DNA of 64,000 nt from Dryocosmus kuriphilus (lineage: Eukaryota; Arthropoda; Insecta; Hymenoptera; Cynipidae), in NCBI GenBank assembly GCA_038277395.1, contig CM076197.1:78477951-78541950 (forward strand), written 5' to 3'. Below, piece by piece: positions 54,851 through 64,000 of this stretch. The notes beneath the pieces are model-generated. The model saw only the letters and a program-made list of their open reading frames with translations. It was not told the DNA's origin and searched no databases. The number at the start of each line of letters is the position of its first letter. Position 1 is the stretch's first letter. Both the position numbers and the translations under genes were made by a program.

Positions 54851-57749
54851 GTGGATTTTGAATTGTTAAAAAAAAATTTGTTGACTAAAAATATACACCT
54901 TAGGTTGTTATACGTATTCACTTTCGAAAATCATTTCCACTGAATTGCTCTAATATGTATATTACGCCACTGCAAAAGTGAGTAACACTATCTTTGTTAA
55001 TAAGTAGCTCTGGAAAATAATTACTTTTTTTTATCAAAACTGTTTACTTTGAATCTGCACCTGAAGTTATGCGAAGATAATTTATTTTATTCAAATGAAA
55101 CGTCAGTTCTTTCTTGACAGCTTTTTTAATCAGAAATTACGTCCTTCTATGTACATCAAAGGTCGCGGATTCACCCTCAAATATAAATTAAAATATAAAG
55201 TCTTTTCAAAGTTAGGTTCAATTCCAGTTTGGTTTGAGAAGCTGAGAAAAAATAATATAAGCTTCTATAATGATTCTCTTAAATTTAATTTGGATTATTA
55301 AAAAATAGCGGAAAATGATCGTATCTCCTGACGAACATTCCAGAAGGATTCGAAGAGTATTCTTCTGAATGATAGGAATTTTTTCTATAGAAAAAATTCG
55401 AATATTAGATCATTTAATGTGAATGAGTTTTCCGTTTCAAAACTAAGCATGCAGATAGTTGACCTCACACCTCAGAGTCAGTCTTTTTTCTTGCTCGACA
55501 AATTCTCATTTTTGCGAAATTTATGTAAAACCGGGATCCGACATCCCAGTAACCTTTTCTCTGGAATGCTGAGCGCCATATTCATGATAAGACGTACTTT
55601 TTCAAATGCAATATAACTATGAATATTATTTGTATTATATTTTTCTTTTTAGAAACCTCTTTCTTCTATGTAATGAAAAACTTACCATTTGTCATTTTAA
55701 GGTTTAAAAAATTTGTCCTCCAAATTAAACCATCTCGAATTTTAATCGTTATTATGATTGCTAATTAATCAATTTTTAATTATTCTGTCTGAAAAACTAA
55801 ACATTTGTAAATATGAAGCATCAACATTATTATACAAATTTAAATTTTAAGAATTTTCAATATTAAGATTTAATTTAATTAAAAGATGACCAATTTCATT
55901 TTGAATACCTTTGAAAATTCTTAATTTTTATCATACTGAACTTTTTACTCTGCTCTTTTTCAGAAGTGCGCAATATTTAAAATGGAAGACGTTCGAAAAT
56001 GCTGGAAATTGAGCAACTTAAATTTAAAAAAAAAAATCAAGTTTCAGAATCAAACAATTAAAAACTTGAAGAAATAAAAATTTGAAATGTTGACAATAAT
56101 TATGATAGTATTAGTATTGATTTGTTTCTAATGGTACCCGTAATTTGTAAAAGTGCTAAATGCTAGAATGCAAGATCGACGATTTTTCATATTGATATTT
56201 AATGAATGATAAAAATGTCTGTAACTTTTTTAATTTTAGGCAATAAGAGTGCACTTAAAAATGATGAGAGTACCAAAATTACATTTGAAACACTTTTTTA
56301 CACCATTTTTTAAAAACACGCTGCTTAATTCCTAACTTTCACGACTTTTCGTTCTAAATTCTCTGCTGCATGAAAGAAAAATTATTCTCAATTTATAAAA
56401 TAAATTATTAAAATTCTATAGAAAACTTGTATTCAAATGACCCCGAAAAGATTAAAATATGCATGGTTTCTGAGAGTTATTCATTCACAAAGTACTGAAA
56501 TGTGAAATGTTTTTTTTTAACTTTTTCGAATATTGCAGAATTAAAAAAAATGTTTAGTTTAAAAATAATTTTTCATTTAATTTTTTATAATTTAAGAAAA
56601 ACATGGTTTAATTTTCTCACCAATTTAAAAAAGATGGGGATATGTATATTTAGAGAGAGAGAAATGAAAAATACGTATTTTCAGAAAATTTCTTTGTATT
56701 TTTCAACGTTTTCTTTATTGATGTATGTAAGCGCGGGATAAGCCTTCATTCTAAATGAATTCCTTCCTGCAACTAATTTGCCCTCATAGCAGATGAATTT
56801 ATCCGCTTTACGCGTTGAAGCATTCGCAAGCGGGCTTGTCATTTTCTTTCTCATATGCGAGAAGGTCCGACGTAGTCGGATGATCCTCATTTTTTACCTT
56901 CTTGAGGATAAGATAGTTCTTTTTTTGTTTTTTCGATCCCTTGGGTCGTGGAAAATTCTCAGACTCAGATTTACTACAAAGAGTTGTGATAAAGAAACGG
57001 TTAGAAAACTCGAGAATTTCTCAATATTATATATATAATTTCCACAAATACCGGAAACTAAAATTTTTTAGAATTCGGACAATTTTATCAAATTTTGCAA
57101 CTTCAAATTTTTAACAAAAAATTATAATTTTCAAATTATTGCTCTTTATTGTAATTCACTTTATTTTATTATGAAAATATATTTCCACCAGGGATAATCT
57201 TATTATTTACAATGTCTTGAAACTTGACTTTGCTGAAATTTTCAGCTTCTCTTCCTGGAGCCATTCATAATTTGTAAGGGCGTTCCAAAAATGTATTTTA
57301 ATTACTTTTTTAATAGTATTTGGGCTGTAATAAGGTACCCTCCCTTTAAATCAATTTTCAAGGTACCTATAAAAATATTGCCCTTTGTTTTTTTACTTAA
57401 AATAATAATCAAACGAAACTTCCATCACTTGGAAAGTTTTTAAACATAAATCTGCTATACTAAAATTTAAAAAAAAACCCATAAATATGTATTATTATTA
57501 GAGACTCGAACTTTATGCAAACCGCATATTCGCATAATCTTTCAGAATCGTATTGAACATAAAATTTTTACGATTTATAAAGTTTGCACGCAAAATACGT
57601 CCTTTTTCTCAACAGCATCAAAACGCATAATTTTATTTTTCTTGCATGATTTTCTTTAAATCGCACAATTAGTTAATTTCCTCATAATCGTCGTATAAAT
57701 CTGAATTTTTCTTTAAAAATATTTAATTTCCCGAGAAATATCTCTTTAG
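54851..57749. other. non-coding stretch
   Basis: AT-rich; no supportable gene. At 56735-56890 a short less AT-rich patch carries a minus-strand run containing TRKADKFICYEGKLVAGRNS, which looks more protein-like than its surroundings, but I do not recognise it. Confidence 0.45.
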
Positions 57750-57887
57750 TTTAAGTAGGCTGCTGACAACGCCACGCTTTTGACTGGAATGCTTTCAAAT
57801 TACTCAGAAATTGCTAGAAAGTATCTGCAAGTAATTTATTTTTCCGTTTCAAATGTGAACGCCGAGAGAGCTTTCTCTTCTTATATC
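57750..57887 (+). pseudogene. hAT transposase C-terminal dimerisation fragment
   Basis: The frame LSNYSEIARKYLQVIYFSVSNVNAERAFSSYI follows the hAT C-terminal consensus (A-x-x-Y-L ... S-x-x-x-E-R-x-F-S). It is cut by a MITE at 57888, and I could not find the rest beyond the MITE. Only about 40 residues remain. Confidence 0.6.
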
Positions 57888-58235
57888 CAGGAAAAAAGAA
57901 TCGATAGATTGGAATTTATTCGAATCGGAGGATTTTATGAATGCAGATTCACATCATTTCAATCGGCCACCATAGACCCATCACCGATTCAGGCAAATCT
58001 CCTTGAATTATTTGCCTGTTTTTTTTCTACTTAACCGGAACGAAATTTACCGACTGAATGTCTCATATATGAAGAACTCTTCGTGCGATTACAAAAAGAA
58101 AAACGGAAAAATAATTCAACGATATTTGCCTAAATCGATGGTGGCTGTGTGATGGCCGATTAAAATGTTGTGAATCGGAATTCTTAAAATCTTCCGATTT
58201 AAATGAATTCCAATATAATCAATTCTTTTTTCCTG
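57888..58235. mobile_element. 348-bp palindromic MITE in the hAT fragment
   Basis: Ends CAGGAAAAAAGAAT and ATTCTTTTTTCCTG. Arms of about 130 bp share GATTGGAATT, AATCGGA(G/A)GATTTTA and AATCGGCCA blocks. No target duplication resolved. Confidence 0.85.
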
Positions 58236-58749
58236 AGTAATTAATTTTAATTTACTCCCTATAAATGCAGAGACCATGCTATCTGTATACTTTGGAAGCA
58301 AACTAGATTGACTAATATATTGCTTATTTATTATCTCTAGTTCTATCTTCTAGTTCTCTAGTTCTCTAGAAATACCACCGTAGTCGATTAAGGTTTTGGC
58401 ACAAAATTGTCCAGGAAACTTTTCCAAATGTATTTTTACGAACCAAAAAACACATGTTTTCGTTTATAAAACAATTTTACTGAGCAAAAAATATTTTTGG
58501 TTTGTAAAAGCACATTTTGAAAAGTTTTTTCGGTAATATTTTGTCAAAGCGTAAGTCGACTTAGGTCGTTTTTTCTGGAAAACGGCTCAAAATCAAATAT
58601 ATCATACATGTAATTTATCAAATATATGTATCCGAATATATAATGCCAAAATTAATTATTCGTTTTCTTTATTTATCTTTTATGCTTTTCAAAAGGAAAA
58701 TAAGTACGTAAATAGTATAAAATACACTAAAAAAAATGTCAATGTATCA
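58236..58749. other. non-coding stretch
   Basis: Includes a CTAGTTCTCTAG-type short repeat near 58338-58372. No gene seen. Confidence 0.5.
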
Positions 58750-59590
58750 AGTAGGCTTAACTACTTGTCTGATTTTGCTTAAAAGTAGTCACTATTTTTC
58801 TGAGTACCTACTACAAGCAAACAACGTCCTTTTCCATATTCTATATCTGAACAAGCAGCCACAAGTGATCCAATGACTTGATCAAAATCTCTAATTTTTC
58901 AAATTCTTGTACTCAAGAATTGATCTATTAAGGTGATCCTTTTAAGTCCTCTCTTTTCTGGAGGTAGTTCTACGGTCATAGACAAGGATTTTAAAACAAA
59001 ACACAAAAATTGAGCTTTAGTATAAAATCTAAGGAATCTAGCATTTTGATCGTTTGAGTTACATTTAACAAACAAGCCCCCTGGTATTTTCCTAAACATA
59101 AAATATCATCTAGATAAGCTATAGACAGAAAACCTATGCTCCTTAAGTGCGACATTACTGGCTTCAGAATTTTTGTAAAAACATACGGATTAGTACATAA
59201 ACCGAAAGGTAAATAGATTTGAATTGGTATAGTTTAACATTAAAAACGAATCTCAAAATTTTCCTACTTTCAGGATCGACAGGTACCAAAAGATAAGCAT
59301 CTTTTAGGTCTAAATTACATATGAAAGTGTTACGCTGTAACAATCGAATTGATGTTCATAAGTTTTCTAACTTAGAATGCTTAGTACTAATGAAATTATT
59401 ACACTCCTTTAAATTTAGAGTAAATCTTTTTGTTTCATCTGGTTTGTTAACTAAGAAATATTTTGACAAAAATTGACCAAGTTCTGATCAACATGGTTCA
59501 ATTGCACCTATAGACATTAGCCTATTGATTGCATCCTGAGTGTCATTGAAACTATCTGTGGACCAGATAGGTTCCAAAGGTAGATTTACA
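58750..59590 (-). pseudogene. DIRS-like reverse transcriptase and RNase H
   Basis: Readable pieces: IGAIEPC, GQFLSKYFLVNKPDETKR, LNLKECNNFISTKHSKLE, NLDLKDAYLLVPVDPESRK, then catalytic YLDD at 59116-59105. The RNase H start (SLSMTVELPPEKRG) and IGSLVAACSDIEYG follow. Motif order and the LDLKDAY and SMTVELPPEK phrases identify the DIRS/Ngaro type. Several stops and frameshifts. Confidence 0.8.
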
Positions 59591-59659
59591 GTCTCTAAAA
59601 CTGGTATTTTATAACCAGAATATTATCATTTGTGATCTGTTCCTAATTTTTCAAAAACT

Positions 59660-60786
59660 TCTTTAAATGACCTGCTGTTTTTAGCTCTAATTCCTGCAAG
59701 GATTCCGGAATCTCGATTGGTTCTGAGACTCGGGCTGATTCTGTTGACTCTGGAAACGAGAGGAATTCCAATTCATGCTCCTGGCATCCCTAAAGTTCGT
59801 TCTCTGATAAGGACCCATCCTCTAATTACCTCTTCCTCTGGGGGATGGGTTCCAGGAGTTTAAATGAGTAGATTTGGACTGCATATTTTTTGCTGAAGTC
59901 TGAGGAATAGGTTGACCATCCTTTCCTATTTTGGCTACCGCCTTTGAGTCTCTAATTTTATCTGTGAGGTTTTTGCCAAATAAGAAATCGTCGTGCTCAG
60001 TCTTTTCTACAAAATGCCGAAATTCTTTAGGAACACTTGGTAGAACGCAATTCTTGATTTAGATTGTGTGGTAAATCTCGGTTAATAATTGAGCTGTGTT
60101 AGGAAGGTCCTCTAACAGAACTAACATATCCACCGGTTTTTCTTCATCATAAAGAATTTTTGTCATTGCAGAAGCTAAAGCGGATAGGGCTGATCCAGAA
60201 AGATTGTGTGCTCACAAAATGATTATCTCTCTTAAACCTCGCATCATTTATAAAAACTCGCATCTCTGAACTCAGTTTTGGAGCTTCTAGCCCGCAACCT
60301 TGTCTAGGATACTTTTGTAAAAGATCCTGTTTAATTTCTTTTGAAACGTTTGATTTAAGTTATTCCTTCCAGCGAGACACGAGTGAAGTGTGTACTCTAA
60401 CCTCCTTAGGCGCTGGATCGTCTCCCAAGGGCTAATTGATCCTTGCGCAGGAATTAATTGATCTTCAGAATCTTGATCTGTTTACAAATGAAATCTATAA
60501 AAAGGATCTGTGCAATCTCACCTCTTGTGTAAGCTAAGCCAGTCAACAGGATTATTTAAAAACGTGAAAATATCCAAGGAGATACAGTACCTGTCTCACC
60601 TCTCGTGTGAGCTCCACTTTTCTTATCACTTTCTTTGTCTATAGTTTTCTTGAACAGAAACATGTACGCCCGTATCTTCTGACAATTGTTTCCATTTTTT
60701 CGTTCTAACTTTTTAAACTTCTTACAAACCTTTGCCAGCTCTTCAGTCCTATCAGAGGATTTATCTCTCTTGTTCTTGTTCCCCAA
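59660..60786 (-). pseudogene. gag-like part of the DIRS-like element
   Basis: Starts at ATG 60786 with a charged stretch (MGNKNKRDKSSDRTEEL). Further on VPKEFRHFVEKTEHDDFLF, GKNLTDKIRDSKAVAK and a Pro/Ser/Gln-rich tail are readable in several frames. Stops and shifts are frequent. Assignment rests mainly on its position before the RT. Confidence 0.55.
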
Positions 60787-60834
60787 CCTTAAGATATATC
60801 GTTAACTGACGAAAAAACTGTAAATACGTATTGG

Positions 60835-61740
60835 CAATAACTATGACGAAGCTCGCACTGGACGTCCCAGCACGTCAAGAACTGATGAAAACGTTGAAGA
60901 AGTGAAGAGAATAATGTTGGCGAATCGTCGAATTGCCATTAGAGAAGTTGCTGATGATGTCGGCATATCGTTTGGCTCTTGCCAAGCAATTTTAGTGGAT
61001 ATTTTGGGCATGAGACGTGTGTCAGCGAAGCTTGTTCCGAAATTGCTAAATTTTGACCAAAAGAACCGTCGCGTGAGCATCGCTCAGGAGCTGTTGAATG
61101 ACGTCAACGGCGACCCAGACTTGCTCAAAAGGATCATAACAGGTGATGAAACATGTTTATATGGTTATGACGTCGAAACTAAGGCTTAATCGTCCCAGTG
61201 GAAGCATTCTGGATCACCAAGACCAAAAACAGCACGCCAAGTTCGATCAAATGTCAAGACTTTGCTTACCGTTTTCTTCGATTATCATGGCGTAGTGCAT
61301 CACGAGTTCTTACCACAAGGTCGCAAGGTCAGTAAGAAGTATTAATGCGCCGTTTGCGTGAAGCAATACGAAAAAAACGTCCGGAATTGTGGAAAAACCA
61401 GTCATGGTTATTGCACCACGATAATGCGCCAGCTCACACGTCATTGCTTGTTCGTAAATTTTTTGCCAATAACAACACCATAATCATGCCTCAGCCACCG
61501 TCTTTCCAGATTTGGCTCCCAGCGATTTTTTCCTGTTTCCAAAACTGAAAAGACCCATGAAAGGACGGCGTTTTGCGACGATTGAGGAGATAAAGATCGC
61601 ATCGCTGGAAGAGCTGAAGGCTGTACCAAAAAGTGCTTATCAGAAATGCTTTGAGGATTGGAAGAAGCGCTGGCACAAATGCATTATATCCGAGGGGGAT
61701 TACTTTGAAGGGGACAACATCAATATTGATGAATAAATAA
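60835..61740 (+). pseudogene. mariner transposase, N-terminally truncated
   Basis: Starts inside the gene (ARTGRPSTSRT) directly after the DIRS-like sequence, with no left terminal repeat. It continues with ENVEEVKRIMLANRRIAIREVADDVGIS, the first catalytic region (IITGDETCLYGYDVETK), the second (LLHHDNAPAHTSLLVRK) and the third with C-terminus (APSDFFLFPKLKRPMKGRRF to a stop at 61734-61736). The pieces lie in three frames. It is a lineage mate of the mariner at 15623-16879, with a largely shared C-terminus. Confidence 0.88.
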
Positions 61741-61817
61741 ATATGTAAATAAAGATGTTGGTTTTTTTTTGATTTCACTGATCATTGTTTCCTTTATTAT
61801 TTTTAAAAGGCGCGCTT

Positions 61818-61854
61818 TCGCTCCTCAAAGAGGGGCCTCATCAGGTTTGTGGTA
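61818..61854 (-). ncRNA. hammerhead-ribozyme-like motif
   Basis: The minus strand reads CTGATGAG, a stem-loop GCCCCTC-TTT-GAGGAGC with one mismatch, then GAAA and GCGCGCC. This is the conserved hammerhead core around stem II. Stem I and a proper cleavage triplet were not found, so it is incomplete or works only as a dimer. Penelope-like elements are known to carry hammerhead motifs in their repeats, usually on the coding strand, whereas this one is on the other strand. Confidence 0.3.
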
Positions 61855-61879
61855 ATGGTAGACAATTTTAATAGCTCCA

Positions 61880-63280
61880 AAATTCTATGGTCTCGCAAAA
61901 ATTCACAAGCCAGAAGTACCTATGAGACCTGTTACTTCTTTCTCTAACTCTCCATTATTACGTCTTTGAAAATTTCTAAGTGAACCACTAAAACAAATAA
62001 TTCACAAAAGTAACACTTACATAAAGAATAGCTTTGATCTTATAAATAAACTTAACAATATTAAAATTCCAGATAATTATAAATTTGTCTCTCTTGATGT
62101 CAAATCACTTTACACAAATATACCTAAAGATCTAGTGATCAAAAATATAAAACTTAACTGGTACAAAGCTAGATCCTTTACTAATATTCCTGTTAAACAA
62201 TTTCTAGAACTAGTCGAATTTTGTATTGACAACTCCTATTGTATTTTCCAAAATGATTTCTTTAAACAAACATATGGAACGCCAATGGGCTCCCCATTAT
62301 CCAGTGTAATTTCTGACATTGTTATGGAAAAATTAGAACAAGATGTTTTAAAAAACCTTCCTTTTGAATACCTTTTTTTCTATAGATATGTCGATGACAT
62401 CCTCGCTTGTGTTCCAGAAAACAAAATTAATGAACTTCTAGCATCTTTTAACTCATATCATCCTAAATTACAGTTCACAGTTGAAATAGAATCAGACTAT
62501 AAAATTAACTTCTTAGATATCACAATAATTCGAGATAAAAATAACGTATTAACAAATTGGTGTCAGAAAACATCAAACTCAGGTAGATATACGAATCTTA
62601 ACTCAAATATATCCATCAAAGATAAAATTTCAGTCATTTACAATCTTGTTGACAAAGCTATCAAATTATCAAACGATCAATTTCACAAAAGTAATTTATC
62701 AAAAGTCTATAATATTTTTAAAAATAATAACTATCCTAATAATTTCATCAAAAAATACATTAATAAAAGATTCGAAAATATAAAACACACTCCTACCAAA
62801 AATAATACCCCCTTTGATATAAAAAATAGCATCGCCTTACCTTATACAAAAGAAATTTCTAGATTTTATAATAATACCTTTCAAAAATACAACATTAAAG
62901 TCGTTTTCACTTATCAAAAAAATTCCTACAGATGTTTTTCAAAAAACAAAGATAAAACACCTTTTGAAATGAATACTCACGTTATATACTCAATTCCATG
63001 TGAATGCGGATCTGTATACATTGGTCAAACAAAAAGATATATCAAACACAGAATTAGAGAACACATAAATGATTGTAAAAAAGATTCTAGAAGCACAGCT
63101 TTAGTCACACACTCACATGAAAAAAAACCATATGTTTAACTTTAAAGATACCAAAATACTTAGCTATGAACTAAATTATAGAAGAAGAAACTTCAAGATG
63201 TTTTTTATAGTCAAAAATCATAATTCAGTAAACAAAAGGTCAGAAATAGATCATCTTAGTAAAATTTACCATAATTTAAT
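61880..63280 (+). pseudogene. Penelope reverse transcriptase plus GIY-YIG nuclease
   Basis: A 334-codon open stretch (62135-63139) carries GTPMGSPLSSVISDIVMEKLE and the catalytic FFYRYVDDILA (YVDD at 62387-62398), then NFLDITI. The C-terminal GIY-YIG start VIYSIPCECGSVYIGQTKR lies at about 62977-63035. Upstream SLDVKSLYTNIPKD belongs to the same RT. A stop near 61963 and a frameshift near 63118 break the gene; the tail NFKDTKILSYELNYRRRNF is in another frame. It is of a different lineage from the GIY-YIG fragment at 4.6-6.5 kb. Confidence 0.87.
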
Positions 63281-63300
63281 CTTATCAATTCCCTAAAATA

Positions 63301-64000
63301 ATACCAATCCTAAAACTTGAAACGATACCCGGACACCTTGACTGTTTGATCACTTCACTCAGTATCATTGGTATTATTATCGGACATTGTACCACATATC
63401 AATTTTATATATAATCCTTTTTCCTTATGTCTATCTATCCTATATCTATGTACAGAAGCCTTCGACTGTGTATTGCCAATTCTAAAACTTGAAACGAAAC
63501 TCGGACGCCTTGACCATGTGTTTCTCAACACCTGGTATTATTGGTAATCCATACACCATAATTTTATATTATTATACTGTTACCCTTTTTACTCATATAT
63601 GTATATATTACTACGAACAAAAAATTGTAAATCATACGTCATAACCTCATCGTCATTTAAAAATATGTTAACCTATAAATACACTGTATCCCTCTCTCTC
63701 CCCACCATCTTACGTTTATACCTACTTCCTTCTAAGACCCACCTCAGTTCTCTCCTCTCCAAGTAGACGAATGCACACAAGATCCTTGCATTATGTTTTT
63801 AAAAAAATCTCTGCTTTGAGAGAGAAAAAAATGTATACTTACCTTTTATTATATAATCAAAAAACTGATTGTTACTTTTAACACTTCTAAAATAATTTAA
63901 TTAACTCTTTAATTCAAAAAAACCTAAAATATCTGCAGGTAAGATAGTTTATGTTTGTGTGACACTTATAATTTACGTTTGTACTTCATAATTTCTTTTA
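63301..64000. other. Penelope 3' region and non-coding end of window
   Basis: Two diverged copies of a ~170-bp block (63305-63470 and 63475-63550) followed by AT-rich DNA with a CTCTCTC stretch near 63690. No further gene seen. Confidence 0.5.

Larger units (their letters stand above)
58750..60790 (-). mobile_element. DIRS-like retrotransposon, truncated
   Basis: On the minus strand a gag-like part (60790 to about 59700) precedes a reverse transcriptase and RNase H of the DIRS type (about 59600 to 58750). No tyrosine recombinase, methyltransferase or inverted terminal repeats were found, so the 3' half is missing. Confidence 0.75.
61810..63300 (+). mobile_element. Penelope-like element with RT and GIY-YIG domains
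   Basis: 5'-truncated: the first readable RT motif is FYGLAKIHKPEVPMRPV at about 61880. The RT and nuclease are followed by a 3' region in which a block starting CCAAT(C/T)CTAAAACTTGAAAC is repeated at about 63305 and 63475. A short hammerhead-like sequence lies on the minus strand at 61818-61854. Confidence 0.88.

Overview
The window looks like transposon-saturated, AT-rich nuclear DNA from an arthropod, most likely an insect. The evidence is split genes with GT-AG introns, a secreted six-cysteine CSalpha-beta peptide gene, and a dense mixture of eukaryotic mobile elements: Ty3/gypsy, RTE-like LINE, Penelope, DIRS-like, mariner, Tc1, pogo/Tc5-like, hAT and THAP-domain elements plus many MITEs. 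No operons, CRISPR arrays or ribosomal RNA were seen. The species cannot be named from the sequence.

Layout. 1-4.6 kb: AT-rich DNA with one GC-rich island and an LTR fragment. 4.6-6.9 kb: a Penelope GIY-YIG fragment split by a tandem array of tRNA-like units, with a 14-bp duplication at both array edges. 7.34-13.44 kb: a complete but dead Ty3/gypsy element with two 312-bp LTRs, carrying a THAP-domain DNA transposon. 13.8-30.6 kb: a second Ty3/gypsy element broken by a 743-bp MITE, a mariner, an 11-kb long-inverted-repeat element, a 663-bp palindromic MITE and a small hairpin MITE. The 11-kb element itself holds a solo LTR, a SINE, foldbacks and an RTE-like LINE. 30.6-38.9 kb: mostly non-coding, with a Tc1-type MITE, two weak host-like fragments and a foldback transposon. 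38.9-43.6 kb: a pogo/Tc5-like transposon with terminal repeats of about 920 bp. 44.2-47.5 kb: an uninterrupted Tc1 transposase gene and a decayed second copy in the opposite orientation, the latter inserted into a possible ionotropic-receptor exon. 47.7-50.2 kb: the clearest host gene, a two-exon secreted cysteine-rich peptide. Its intron contains an inverted-repeat element that carries its own three-exon reading frame on the opposite strand. 51-58 kb: MITEs, homopolymer tracts and repeats. 57.7-64 kb: hAT, DIRS-like, mariner and Penelope remnants.

Almost all coding capacity here belongs to mobile elements, and nearly all of it is broken. Exceptions that may still encode protein are the Tc1 transposase (44310-45308), the CSalpha-beta peptide (47748-50184) and the small spliced frame inside its intron (about 48306-48886). 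Nesting gives relative ages: the second gypsy is older than the five elements inside it, and the 11-kb element is older than the LINE and solo LTR it contains.
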